A stretch of DNA of 64,000 nt. Origin: Henricia sp. BOLD:AAB3569. Taxonomy: Eukaryota > Echinodermata > Asteroidea > Spinulosida > Echinasteridae. A program made the translations under genes and the position numbers. The stretch is from contig JBBELK010000010.1 of assembly GCA_037783545.1 (NCBI GenBank), forward strand, positions 310,001 to 374,000. Direction: 5' to 3'. Position 1 is the first letter of the stretch. The number at the start of each line of letters is the position of its first letter. The notes beneath the pieces are model-generated. The model had not been told where the DNA came from and did not search any database. It saw nothing but the letters and a program-made list of their open reading frames with translations. Shown piece after piece: positions 1 through 10,420 of this stretch.

Positions 1-242
1 TGAGTCATTGTAGAAGCGATGTGCGTGCGCTTACACTGGGCCGGGTGTTATTGTGTCATATAGACTAAAGGAAAACAGTTTGCTAAAAGCTGTGAGAATT
101 TGCCCCGACTGAATCGTTCAAAAAGTGGACGCAATTAAATGAGACCTCACCTTCAAATGAGACCTCAACGAAAAAAAATATACGGACGGTTACTTGTTAT
201 TAGACTCTTTTCCCTTTTTTTTAAACTGACTGCCGGCTAAAT

Positions 243-387
243 AGCATAGGTGGGGCGAATTGGCAATGGGGCGATGGGGCGAAGTGCCAATGGGGCGAAG
301 TGCTATGGGGCGAAGTGCCAATGGGGCGAAGTGGAAATGGGGCGAACTGACATGGGGCGAAGTGGAAATGGGGCGAAGCGTCCGACA
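243..387. repeat. ~16-bp GC-rich minisatellite
   Basis: About nine imperfect copies of a 14-18 bp unit close to ATGGGGCGAAGTGSMA run head to tail. The unit is much more GC-rich than its flanks. It gives long Pro/His/Phe-rich frames on the minus strand that are only the translated repeat. A related GGGGCGAC string recurs near 3882 and 5212. Confidence 0.85.
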
Positions 388-1449
388 GCAACTTTGTGCC
401 TAAGCTTTGCTTCATAATGACGGATTACTTGTTCTGCAAGACATACTATTGTTCGTTTGGATGTAAAATCAATAAAAGGTGACATTTTTCAACTTTGAAG
501 ATTTCATTGCAATAAATCACAGACAGAGGGCGCTGTTTTGAGTGCATCACATAAGGGAAAAGTTAAGAAAAAACATAAGACTTCAAGTTAGACTTGTGGC
601 AAATTGCTGCAGTTTCTACGCTCAGTTTTGTCATGGCTTACAGCAGGCAACATGTAAAACAAACTCAAACAGCCATGGATCACAAAAGTTTCAGGAAAAT
701 TGAGAAAAAAGTGGAATCTTTTGTGCACTGTTCAATTCGATTTTTTTGTGTTTGCCTCTTGTGACGTCGTGACCTTGGTCATGAATATGCATATTTGCAT
801 TAGCATAAAAACTAAAAACCTTTGTTTTAACCCCCAAAGCAAGCTCCAAATAGGATTTTTATGACTTTAACTGAGTGAAGTGGTTTTAAAGCATAGATTT
901 CATTGATAAAAATCCTAAATGAGGGGCCCTTTAAGGCAGCCTCAGGGCTGGGTAATTGTCAATTTTCTTTGTTATGTTTGGTTTTTTTTTGTTTTATCAA
1001 ATTTATACCCCGAAAACCTTGTAAACAGTAATATCGTAAAACCAGCATCAGTATCTGCATGGCCAAGTTGATCTAATGACGCCATCGGTTTTTTGAGTCA
1101 TCTCGTGGCACCCACCTCGGATCTACATGTAATGCTTGAATGTAAAGTTTTTAGCATGACAAAGTTGCTGGAGAGAGTAAAAACTGCATTTTCAATGATT
1201 CTTTTATCATTAAATTTTGCAGGCTATACCCGGTAATTATCAAATACGTTAGATTATATGGGGGGAATACAACAGACTAAACTTAAAATATCACCCTTTT
1301 GTAAGCAGTTGTGGATATTACAACATTGACCATTGAATTTGTCATGCTAAAAACTTCATCTTCAACCATACATGTATATCCATTTCGAGGTGGGTGCCCG
1401 GAAACTCATTTTCTAGGCACTTTTGTGGGTATAAGCGTCGGAGGAAACA
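388..1449. other. no gene seen
   Basis: AT-rich unique-looking DNA. No frame shows a recognisable protein, and no structured repeat was found. It contains homopolymer runs but no convincing splice or polyadenylation context. Confidence 0.5.
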
Positions 1450-1880
1450 GTACAACTCGTACTCGGGACAACTCAAACCCGGGACAACTCGAACCCAGTC
1501 CATCGTCATGATCGTGTACGCGCGTACCACTTTATGAAACCGTTTCATCGACTTCCTTTTCTGCAGATAATTTATTACCGGCACTTTTGCTCCTACTTCG
1601 AATGACACTTTTACCGCCCCTTTTGGAGACTTTTTGGCCACATTCTGCCACAACTTTTTCTGGAAATTTTCCTGGGACATTTGCCAGGATTTTTACCAGG
1701 AATGTGTTGCCAATTGAATGTTGCCGTGATTTTAGTCGCAACTTTGCTGCGATGTTTGCTGGAACTTTTGCTGTTTTTTTTAATGTTTCGCAGGATGTTT
1801 AAAAATTTAAAACAAAATGATAACAAAAAATAAGGTTAGAGTTGTCTCGGGTTCGAGTTGTCCCGGGTACGAGTTGTTCA
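1450..1880. mobile_element. foldback element with tandem-repeat inverted ends
   Basis: The left arm (1450-1496) holds about three copies of a ~15-bp unit close to GGGACAACTCGAACC. The right arm (1836-1879) holds the reverse complement, again as about three units. The ~340-bp interior is rich in ACTTTTGCT-like strings and encodes nothing I recognise. This is a non-autonomous foldback. No target duplication was resolved. Similar ends occur at 2131, 52100 and 60757. Confidence 0.6.
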
Positions 1881-2130
1881 GCATTCGCGTCACACAGCCT
1901 AAATTATTGTACACTAAAAATTCAACAAATGGTGCACAAGTGTAAAATGAAATTTTTCATATTTGGCAAAAAAATGACGATGCGACATAAGAATTGACAG
2001 AAACTTTACGTATGAGGTCACATTGACGATTTTGATAAAATATCAAAAAATTGTTAAGTTTGAATTAATTTTACAAATCTTATGCTAAAAAGTCCTATTT
2101 TGATAAACAGACATGGAAAAGGGGTGACGT

Positions 2131-2500
2131 GACCGGTGCAGGTCAACTCGACCGTTTGCCTACCACCCCTACCGCTGTGCAGGTCACGCATGTTGTTGTG
2201 CATGCATTAACCATGGAGGAAGGTCTTTCCTTCCTCCATGGTTCAACCAATCGACGTTAAATCTTAGCGCAAGCTGCGCTTAAAACAAGTAAACATTTCT
2301 TCAAATTTGCGGTGCAAAAACAAATTCCCTGTGTATTCTTCTGCCTTGCGCGGCGCGGTCAATCAATGCGTGACCAACCGACACGTTCACCAACGTTGAC
2401 ATCGAATTGTGTACGCACAGTGGTCGAGTTGGTCAACGGTCGAGTTGGTCAACGGACGAGTTGGTTAACGAACGAGTCAACTCGACTTTGAAGTCGACCA
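2131..2500. mobile_element. foldback-like element, AGGTCAACTCG ends
   Basis: The left end contains GGTGCAGGTCAACTCGACC. The right end (2421-2485) contains three inverted CGAGTTGGTCAACGG-type units. A perfect hairpin (2209-2243) lies inside. The ends match the motif family at 60757-61678. Boundaries are approximate and no coding potential was seen. Confidence 0.45.
2209..2243. repeat. perfect 15-bp stem hairpin
   Basis: AACCATGGAGGAAGG is followed by a 5-base TCTTT loop and then its exact reverse complement. Confidence 0.9.
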
Positions 2501-3787
2501 GGTAAAACTGTCGCACAACAGTCAGTCGAGATGGTTTGACCATGGCATCGCTAGCAGCGCGTGTCCACCTAGATTGAAGCCGACCGCGCGATGCGCGCGA
2601 TGGTCCCATATCGATAGCGAATGTAATGCGGCATGCATCCGCTAAAATTGATCACTCAAAATACGCTGCAGTCTGCGTTTCAAATCCAACATTCCAAGGG
2701 TATTTATACCCTAAAATTTATAAAAACGAGCGCTAGTGTCTTGTATATATAGAAACCGTGGAAATGGCAGCGGGGGAAAAAAACCCGCTTTTGCATGGCC
2801 GTAATTCGTAGAAAAGTCAGATGAATTCGTCAAAACTTTGACCGATCGCCGGTAGAAATATTGTTTAGTACCCCGGTGTCAATCACGCTCGGGTCGCTGA
2901 TTGCGACGTAATATATTTATTTATATATTTATTTATTTATATATTTATTTAATTATTAACTCCGCAAAGCTTTTTTGATTCGTTGGATTACGGATCAGCT
3001 GCCGAAAACAAAAAGTCTAGAAGAAAAAAAATTAAAATGCCGCCGCCGAGAACTATAACACCCAAATGACAAAACAAATCTAGGCCCTATCACTTTTTCG
3101 AAGAAAATAACGGTTTGGAATGAATAATAAGAGAAGTGGGGGAACAGATATTTTGCAAACTTACGTCTAAGAAGTGTATACAAATGTTTAAAATGTTTAA
3201 AGATTATTAGGTAGCCTACTGAAAAGATTACTTTCCAGGCTTTGTCCGTTAATTGCCGGCCACCGGGGATGTCCGGCGATTCTTAGCAGGTAAAAAAAAC
3301 GTTGACGATGTGAATCGTATGTTTACACCACAGCAAATATCGACAAAGTCTACTCATGACAGCAAATTCAGCACCCTCAACCTTCAAACGCCTCCCTCAA
3401 AAACGAAAAACTAAAAACACCTGTGGAAAAAAACCAATGTGGGCCTACGAGCGCTGAACTGTAAAACGCCGTGAAAAATCTAACGGTACATGCCCTTGGT
3501 GAAGTTGTTGATAAGATTAGGGAATTTCACTGCTTCATTATAATATAACGGTACTGTGAGCACTGCGCCCGGGTGGGATTAAGTTTTCACGGGTGTTTAC
3601 AGATCCGTACACAATAGGAGATTGCAAGGGATGTTTCAGGGCACTTTAAGCGGCTTAAATGTCCATGGAAAAGAAGATCACGGCAGATTAAGGGAAAAGT
3701 TGTACGTTCACGAATTTTTAAGGGGTAAAGATGTTCATAGTGCATGTAGTTTGTTTTAATGTATTTTTAGTTTTGGTGTATGATGTA
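2501..3787. other. no gene seen; AT microsatellite at 2911-2958
   Basis: Mostly unique AT-rich sequence. A (TATTTATT)-type low-complexity tract occupies 2911-2958. No protein frame was recognised. Confidence 0.5.
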
Positions 3788-3861
3788 TGATGTAAAGCGC
3801 CTTAGAGGTTTTTTGGATTCTGGCGCTATATAAGTAATGTATAATAATAATAATAATAATT
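3788..3861 (+). mobile_element. 5'-truncated SINE tail
   Basis: This is the 3' end of a SINE: GTAAAGCGCCTTAGAGG, then TGGCGCTATATAAGT, then an (ATA)n tail. The arrangement of a GCGCCTTGAG-type body, GCTATA and a microsatellite tail resembles the tRNA-derived SINE at 42506-42842. The tRNA-like head is absent, as expected for 5' truncation during target-primed reverse transcription. Confidence 0.55.
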
Positions 3862-4012
3862 TAAATAACCCCGAATGCCGCAATGGGGCGACATTTCGGT
3901 AAGACTCTCCCCGGAGACCACCGAAATTTCGGCAAGAGTCACTCAAAATGACACCTTATTTTTTTACCCAAAGCTTCCAAAAATGGTTCCAGACCAAAGA
4001 GAAACAACTCCA

Positions 4013-5131
4013 CACTGTAAAAAATTGTGTTGAGTCACAGGTGTTTTTCTGTTGAAAAAGTCAAAATCGAACAGTAACTTTTACTGTTTTTGGAATTTGT
4101 TGTTATTGCACAAACGTTCTTCTGTCTGTGTACATTTTAAAAATATTGTTCTGTATGATTACAGACGGTTTGCCGTTAAATTACAGGTTTGTTCAGGAAC
4201 AAGAAACTTTTAATCTTCATCTGTTAAAATACAGCCATGTTACTGTTTAGTAACAGAGGACCTTCTGTTATCCCATCGATTTTCCCTGGTATGCAGCAGA
4301 AATTACGCAGCGTTGATAGCGAGTACCAGTACGTTGCATGCTGGGAAATCACTGCAGCAGTAAATTCAAACTGCGCAGTGCGCTTTTTGTAGTTGTGCCG
4401 TTCGTATATGAAATGACAGATTTTGGCGGGCGTTATGTCGAAATATATACTGGAGACTGTTCAGTTTATAGTGCCGACTTGAACGAGAAGTAGCTGCTCT
4501 ACATGTCGTGAAAGGCAAGTCGGTATTTTCGTACATTTTTTTGGTTTTTATTTGCGTTTTATTTGCCGTGCAATACTGCCTGCAGTGGAGATACACGGGA
4601 GCATGTAACCTGCCTCAAAGTGCGGGAATACACTAGACTGAGGCGGAAATTTCCCCTGAATTTATCATATTCCTGTATTTCAGTGAGTCGGGTTACATTT
4701 TTTGTAAATTGTACACCCTGTTGAAACTCCACTGCACCCCGGCATGCAAATAAAAACTAGGAAATTGAGAGAAACATGCCGACTTATTTTAAATGAAGTG
4801 TGGTGCATCTACAACACAAAAAGTGAACTGTAAAGGTCAACAAGAAACAGTCGTCAATAACCTGGACTGCTTCGTTCATGCAGTTACATATAATTGTTTC
4901 TGTACAGAAGGCTTTGTTAAAGAACAAAACCATGCACAAAACGAACACTTAGTCGTCTGTTGAAAAACAGAAGAATCTTCTGTAAATTTACAATTCCAAA
5001 TAACAGTAGAGTCTACTGTATGCAAACAGATAAAACAAAAAAGTAGAATGTACTGTTTAAAAACAGTACGCTATGTAATGCCAATTGACATATGAATGTA
5101 CTGTAAATGAACAGAGATTTTTTTAACAGTG
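4013..5131. mobile_element. non-autonomous element with CACTGTAA...TTAACAGTG ends
   Basis: Short terminal inverted repeats (CACTGTAAAAAA at the left, TTTTTTTAACAGTG at the right) bound 1.1 kb. Many short CTGTT / AACAG words are scattered through the subterminal 300 bp on both sides. No transposase is present. The same design, with a different subterminal word, appears at 20514-21058 and perhaps 27478-33549. The superfamily is not assigned and no clean target duplication was seen. Confidence 0.6.
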
Positions 5132-5211
5132 CAGTCCCAATAAAAATGGTTCTCGATTAAAAAAAAAAAGGTTTTTGACCTAAACAAATTGTTTTTAAAC
5201 TCAAAAATATT

Positions 5212-5300
5212 AGGGCGACACCAAAATGTCGCCCTATAATAGAGCGTGTCGCCCTAATATAGCTTTTTTACAAACAAATTGTCGCCCTATCCTAGCATCC
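5212..5300. repeat. GTCGCCCTA direct and inverted repeats
   Basis: Four GTCGCCCTA-type words occur in both orientations within 90 bp. A related ATGGGGCGACATTTCGG string at 3882 suggests an older element enclosing 3880-5300, but this is not proven. Confidence 0.4.
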
Positions 5301-5310
5301 AGATTTTTTT

Positions 5311-5361
5311 AGGAATCCTTGGTATGAATACCAGAAATAGATAATAATAATAATAATAATA
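5311..5361 (+). mobile_element. 5'-truncated SINE tail, AGGAATCCTTGGTATGAATA type
   Basis: The sequence matches the 3' end of the SINEs at 25884-26258 and 49131-49466 (AATC-TTGGTATGAATACCAGAAA followed by (ATA)n). Only the last ~50 bp are present. Confidence 0.65.
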
Positions 5362-5683
5362 AAAAGTAACATGAAACATAATTGTTTTTTTATCAAACGA
5401 AAAATCATTGGCCATTATGTATGTACATGTAATTCCAAAACGGACAGGCAAACGTCGTGGTTCAACTTTCAAACGTCGTGGTTCAACTTTTCAGACGTCG
5501 TGGTTCAACTTTTCATTCGTCGTGGTTCAACTTTTCAAACGTTGCGGTGCAACATGTTGATTTATTCGGTTGAGCACCAGGGCGAATTAGAATGAATCTA
5601 CTTTACCCTTGTTATGTAAAGTGAAACGGTTCAGTGGTCACGAGTGGTATAAATAAGCACGAGTGACGCGCAGTGCTTCACTT

Positions 5684-5968
5684 GGGGCGGTCGGGTTGGC
5701 GTACGGGTTTTTCCTCGCCTTTCACCTCTGGGGTCCCGGGTTCGAATCCAGGGCGTGTATGTGGATTGGGTTTGCAGTCCCTACTTGACCGCGTGGGTTT
5801 TCCCCTGGGACATTTCTCTGGGGGTTTTCCTCCCACTTCTAAAACTGCAACTCCTTCTTCGTCATCTCAAGTTGATAATATAGTATAGTTAAAGCTAAAA
5901 CCGTATAGTTGATGGCATAAAGGGCCTTAGTTGCCGAAGATGCCAAAATATACAACAACAACAACAAC
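5684..5968 (+). mobile_element. tRNA-derived SINE, copy 1
   Basis: The head carries a box-A-like GTTGGCGTACGGG and a box B GGTTCGAATCC. The body contains TGTGGATTGGGTTTGCAG, and the tail is (CAA)n. It is flanked by the 12-13 bp duplication CAGTGCTTCACTT (5671-5683 and 5968-5980). It is non-coding; the open frames through it are fortuitous. It would be transcribed by RNA polymerase III and mobilised by a LINE. Confidence 0.75.
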
Positions 5969-5980
5969 AGTGCTTCACTT

Positions 5981-6268
5981 GGGGCGGTCGGGTTGGCGTA
6001 CGGGTTTTTCCTCGCCTTTCACCTCTGGGGTCCCGGGTTCGAATCCGGGGCGTGTATGTGGATTGGGTTTGCAGTCCCTACTTGACCGCGTGAGTTTTCC
6101 CCTGGGGCATTTCTCTGGGGGTTTTCCTCCCACTTCTAAAACTGCAACTCCTTCTTCGTCATCTCAAGTTGATAATATAGTATAGTTAAAGCTAAAACCG
6201 TATAGTTAATGGCATAAAGGGCCTTAGTTGCCGAAGATGCCATAAAATATACAACAACAACAAACAAC
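5981..6268 (+). mobile_element. tRNA-derived SINE, copy 2
   Basis: It is nearly identical to copy 1 and follows it after a second copy of the target word. A third AGTGCTTCACTT is at 6269-6280. Three copies of one target word around two SINEs point to tandem duplication of a single insertion rather than two independent insertions. Confidence 0.75.
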
Positions 6269-6359
6269 AGTGCTTCACTTTACGTTTGTTCGCTAATGCT
6301 GCATACTGCAAAACTTTTTACTTTTAACAAATAAGCATTCCTCGCATACACAATGTCAA

Positions 6360-6436
6360 CAAAGCCGTGACATTTGTTACGCCTGCGGTACCCAAGGCCA
6401 TTGGAGTAGAATCGGCCCAAATTACCGCAACAGCTA
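6360..6436 (+). pseudogene. gag zinc-knuckle remnant of the YR retroelement
   Basis: The translation contains CYACGTQGHWSRIG, a CCHC zinc knuckle (C-x2-C-x4-H-x4-C) whose last cysteine is glycine. A stop codon follows within ten residues. The knuckle starts within 40 bp of the end of A1, so most of the gag gene is missing. In DIRS-group elements this motif lies in Gag and binds nucleic acid. The next ~280 bp are GC-rich and frame-broken. Confidence 0.55.
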
Positions 6437-6714
6437 AGCACTTCGGCACCAGAATGACGTCCAGCACCGGAACGGTCCATGGGACAAGGCAACATCGGCG
6501 TTCCCGGGCGGGGAACGCGTCCGCTGGGACCACCCCTTGTAGGGCGAGAGAGAGAGGTCGAGAGGAGGGGAACGGGCCGCAGTCCCGAGAGGGCAAAGGA
6601 GTCACAAGAGCAAGTTAAGTTTCTTGATTCCAGGAACCTCACTTTAATTTTGAGTACGAAGAAAATATGAAGACTTAAGTACAGCCCTTTTTTCCTCGGG
6701 AAAATGGTTTTCTG

Positions 6715-7138
6715 TTAAGTTTGACCTCGAAGCGGGTACCACCACATTATTATCTTTCCTGAGCATCGAAAATACCTTGGGTTTGTGTGGTTTATCAACG
6801 GGAACCCCACGTTTTACCAGTTTAAGGTCTTGCCTTTTGGCCTTTCGATCGCCCCTTATGTTTTTACAAAGTGGTCAGACCATTGGTTCAGAAAGGGAGA
6901 AGCGAAGGAAGGTCAATCGTAGTATATCCGGACGATGGACTGGGTTACGCGAATGGTTTTCATAAAGCCATACAACACAGTGAAGCGGTCAAAACAAAAG
7001 TGTATGGAATCCTGTCTCGGAAACAGTATAACCGGGTCTACATTTGACTTACAGCTTGGTTCACTGAATTTGCCAGAAAGACGATTTTCCAGCATTGGAT
7101 ACCTAATGGAGGGGATATAGTCTCTTTTCCTCAAACCA
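6715..7138 (+). pseudogene. reverse transcriptase remnant (YR retroelement)
   Basis: Spliced across frameshifts, the plus strand reads HRKYLGFVWFINGN, FKVLPFGLSIAPYVFTK and YPDDGLGYANGFHKA. These match the order of DIRS-group RT blocks: EHRKYLGF, the LPFGLxxAPxxFTK block, and the catalytic box, here PDDG where the family usually has LDDG. At least two stops and frameshifts are present. RT would have copied the element RNA into DNA; this copy cannot do so. Its position downstream of the zinc knuckle and upstream of RNase H-like sequence fits the family order. Confidence 0.7.
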
Positions 7139-7705
7139 TTACAAAATAATAAACCTTGGACGTACCAAGTCAGTGTTCGAAATCTTGCCATTTTTGGCCG
7201 GGAAAATTGCCTCGGCATTAAGGCATACCTTGTTGTCGGACTAACGAGCAAGATCATGACAAAAGCCATTCATTGTTCAATAGAACGGAGATTCCTGGAA
7301 TTCCAAAGTCGAACTTTCTATTCATGCGTGCGAAGAACCGCATTTTTGGTTGCATAATATCGAGTCACTTACAACTACGTTTTTTTAGACACGTGGTGTA
7401 AGACCACGGGCATGTTGCATACAACTGACAATATAATAGAAAGATTAGACATGTCCCTCGACAGTCTCACAAAACAGATCGATGCAGATAAGTGTTGTCT
7501 GGCTGCAGCCAGATGGCCTCTCTTGTTGGCCAGATAATTTCTCTGACTCATTCATACTAGATCTTTGTATCGCTGTATACATGTAGATGCAAGAGCCAGC
7601 TGGAATGCACCAGTAATTGTCCGTGGAGATGCATATAATAAAAAGAAGTCAGAGCCCAAAACAACCAGGGACTAAGTATTTAGTATAAATTACTAAGGAG
7701 TAACG

Positions 7706-9046
7706 TAGAAGTTCTTGAAAACGAAACAGTAAGATGGTTCACTGACAATAAGAATGTAAAGAATATCATAAGCTCGACACTTTGATCTGTCCAGCCTGGT
7801 AATCGGGGCCATATTGGGTCGTTCTATCTCCAGATGGTCTTTCGATAAGATCAGAAATTGTAAAATGTTCTTGAATTTTCAGTCTGTTCTTTTGTTCAGA
7901 GCAGGCAGAGGAGCAAACACAAAGTTTGTGGAAAACATGTGTCGCAGTACAGTACTGGCAGTGAGATTTAACGGCTCTAACCAAGCCAGAAATGCGTTCA
8001 GAACGTAGTACGTTGGTTGCCAGGCAACCCAAAGCACTCGTGTGCAATTATCCACAGTGGATGAAGCTGTTATGAGACATGCTTGATCGGTTACCTTTGT
8101 ATACATGTACTTTTGGTGGGTATGTTTCCCTTAGTGCGGGAACCTCGGCTGAAGGTGCGGGGGAGGTCGGTTCGTGCATGGGATCGTAGGGAGGCTCGGC
8201 GGGGCTCCGGTTGAAAGGGGGGCTGAGGCGGTGAGCGGATGGGGAGTGGCGTGGAGGTTCTTGAGGGCAGAACGGTGGGATGGTTTGCTGATGGCAGGAG
8301 TGTAAAGACAATCATAAACTCGGGACTTTGATCTGTCCAGCCTGGCAATCGGCGCCAGATTGGGTCGGTCTATTTCCCGATAGTCTTTCGTCAAGATCAG
8401 AAATTGCCGAATTTTTTGAATTTCCAGTCCGTTCTTTTGTTCAGAGCAGACAGAGGAGCAAACACAAAGTTTGTAGAAATCATTTGTCGCAGTACAGTAC
8501 TGTCAGTGAGATTAACGGCCCTAACCAAGCCAGAAATGCGTTCAGAACGCAGTACGGCGGTTGCCAGGCAACCCAAAGCACTCGTGTGCATCCATCCACA
8601 GTGGATGAAACTGCTATATATGGGGCATGCTTGACTGGTTACCTTTGTATACATGTGCCTTATAGCTGAAACATGCGTAAGAATGCAAAGACAATCATAA
8701 ACTCGGGACTTTGATCTGTCCAGCCTGGCAATCGGCGCCATATTGGGTCGGTTTATTTTCCGATAGTCTTTCGTCAAGATCAGAAATTGCCGAAATTTTT
8801 GAATTTTCAGTCCGTTCTTTTGTTCAGAGCAGGCAGAGGAGCAAACACAAAGTTTGTGGAAAACATGTGTCGCAGTACAGTACTGGCAGTGAGATTTAAC
8901 GGCTCTAATCAAGCCAGAAATGCGTTCAGAACGCAGTACGGTGGTTGCCAGGCAACCCGAAGCACTTGTGTGCAGTCATCCACAGTGGATGAAGCTGCTA
9001 TGGGACATGCTTGATCGGTTACCTTTGTATACATGTGCCTTATACC
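7706..9046 (+). pseudogene. RNase H region remnant, amplified in tandem
   Basis: The first copy encodes VRWFTDNKNVKNII near 7730, and the second VRWFADGRSVKTII near 8270. Both resemble the RWFTDN block of DIRS-group RNase H, whose Asp binds catalytic metal. The following ~360 bp is repeated three times (7751-8113, 8290-8670, 8682-9060). Each copy carries TTTGATCTGTCCAGCCTGG, TTGTTCAGAGCAG and GAACG(C/T)AGTACG. Copies one and two are separated by a G-rich 175-bp spacer (8114-8289). There is no continuous reading frame, so the region is non-functional. Confidence 0.6.
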
Positions 9047-9062
9047 TGAAACATGCGTTTTG

Positions 9063-9480
9063 TTCTTTGTTTGGTTAAGCTCGTCTTCAGTAGCCAACCA
9101 GGGAGGAAGAAGTCTCTTTGCGTCGGCGAGCCCGAACGACACTTTGGATCGCATGGCCAGTCTTTCGGACCCCACATGGGACGGTATCGTGCTTCGGACC
9201 TCAGAGGGACTTAAACGGACACTGTTAAAGTCAAGGAAGGAACCCATTGCAACGGAGATGGTTGCTGAACTGGCGCAGAAGATTGGAGCAGACAAAACTG
9301 TCGCTAATTCGATGAACATTTATATTCTTAGCAATGATACTCGTATCATATAGACCTACGCATGTTTTCTGCGTTTAATGAGTTAGCCTCGCTTCAAACC
9401 AACAATCTGCATTTTCAAGATGACCATCTATTCATAGATGTTGTATTGAGTAAAAACTGATGAGAACGGGCGGGGAAGTT
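9063..9480 (+). pseudogene. tyrosine recombinase N-terminal half remnant
   Basis: The frame around 9165-9300 encodes TSEGLKRTLLKSRKEPI, like the core-binding part of DIRS-group recombinases. A shifted frame near 9370-9440 gives FNELASLQTNNLHF and LFIDVVLSKN. These resemble the block with the first catalytic region (FxELxxL...) and the following SKTDQ-type beta strand. Stops and shifts separate the pieces. The intact enzyme would have integrated a circular DNA by strand exchange through a covalent tyrosine intermediate. Confidence 0.6.
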
Positions 9481-9619
9481 CAGTTACAATACAAGGTCAT
9501 ATCTGTACACGTGCCCGGTCGCTATGTTGGAACTTTGCTCGACTCTAGCCAGGGTTCAAAGTTCCGACAAGGGCATTTAAATTTTCAGAAATTTATCCGA
9601 AACGAGAAACGGATATGTT

Positions 9620-9968
9620 TTGTGTAAAATTACAAACCCATGACGTTTTCTCGTGTTAGAGAGATATTTTGGATGTTATCCCGTTGAGTGGGTGACGGTG
9701 CGAGGGGCGGGAGGGGATCGAGGTGGCGATCCGTCGTAGCGTGCGTCCCGCACGCACCGGTGGGAGAGAGAGAGATCGGACAGGGCTCGTATGTAACGGA
9801 GGATGTATCAATGTTGCTCGGCATAGTTTGAGAGCAGAAGGAGCCTCAGAGGCTGCCAATGCAGGAGTTCCCGACAGGTTTTTCAAACGCCACGGGCGTT
9901 GGAAGTCGGAAACAACCAAAGACACATTTACGTGCGAGACAGTTTTTAAGTCTCTTATCAGTTTCTAA
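9620..9968 (+). pseudogene. tyrosine recombinase C-terminal remnant, interrupted by Harbinger
   Basis: The plus strand reads ARHSLRAEGASEAANAGVP then RFFKRHGRWKSETTKDTF. The HxxR pair (HSLR) and the RHGRW block are clear. The position of the catalytic tyrosine (KDGY/KDTY in the family) is phenylalanine here. The frame runs to the Harbinger target duplication. The last codons, ending in a VSKSLGI-like tail, lie beyond the insertion at 15071-15083 in a different frame. A G-rich stretch (9690-9780) interrupts the middle. The gene is dead from both the Tyr change and the lesions. Confidence 0.7.
9966..9968. repeat. TAA target-site duplication, left (right copy 15068-15070)
   Basis: TAA immediately precedes TGGCCCAGTCACAA, and TAA immediately follows TTGTGACTGGGCCA. 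PIF/Harbinger elements are known to duplicate a 3-bp TWA target. Confidence 0.9.
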
Positions 9969-10144
9969 TGGCCCAGTCACAATGTCGGCGATCTGTCGGG
10001 GATTAGTTTTGGCGGGGGGTCGTCGTAGAAAATAAAGAAGCCTTGAACAATCCTAGCAATAATCCTAATAAAAGTGGAGCAGTTACATTGTCTGAGATTT
10101 TTTCAAGGATTTTGACCCGGTTTTGTCGAAAAATCGTGGGATTA

Positions 10145-10174
10145 GCCTCCGATCGCCTCCGATTGCATCGGAGA
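10145..10174. repeat. left subterminal CCTCCGAT palindromes
   Basis: CCTCCGATCG, CCTCCGATTG and CATCGGAG words lie within 30 bp. They mirror the group at 14584-14970 near the other end. Confidence 0.65.
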
Positions 10175-10205
10175 CGATATCTGCGAGCATCTTTTCTTTT
10201 AATTT

Positions 10206-10233
10206 CCCCCCCCCCCCCCCCCCCCCCCCCCCC
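10206..10233. repeat. poly-C tract
   Basis: Twenty-eight consecutive C residues lie upstream of the nuclease gene, inside the Harbinger element. The length is likely to vary between alleles or assemblies. Confidence 0.9.
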
Positions 10234-10420
10234 GGGTATATGTGGGGGAAAATGAGGGTTTTCTGACCTCGGTCATCTGTATTTCTCCCTGTACACTGTA
10301 GTGTGGTATCCCTCATCTGGTTGTACATAGAACAGTCATTTCAACTCTGCAGAGAAGCTGGCGCTGATTCCGCCCCAGAGGCTCCTTGTGGGCCGTGTTG
10401 CAGAGTTGAGGGCCAGGCTG

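Larger units (their letters stand above)
5554..6322 (+). repeat. A1 split direct repeat
   Basis: It starts ATGTTGATTTATTCGG and ends GCATACTGCAAAACTTTTTACT. It matches A2 (15189-15422) almost base for base, apart from the extra SINE copies in A1. Confidence 0.8.

Noticed and set aside
1311..1826. Overlapping frames on both strands
   Set aside because: They run across a foldback with short tandem words; composition is repeat-driven and no motif is present.
5673..6185. Two similar small frames (HLGRSGWRTGF...)
   Set aside because: They are translations of the tRNA-derived SINE copies, which have box A/B and (CAA)n tails.
8048..8394. Pro/Ser-rich overlapping minus-strand frames
   Set aside because: They lie opposite a G-rich spacer inside the amplified retroelement segment; no start context or motif.
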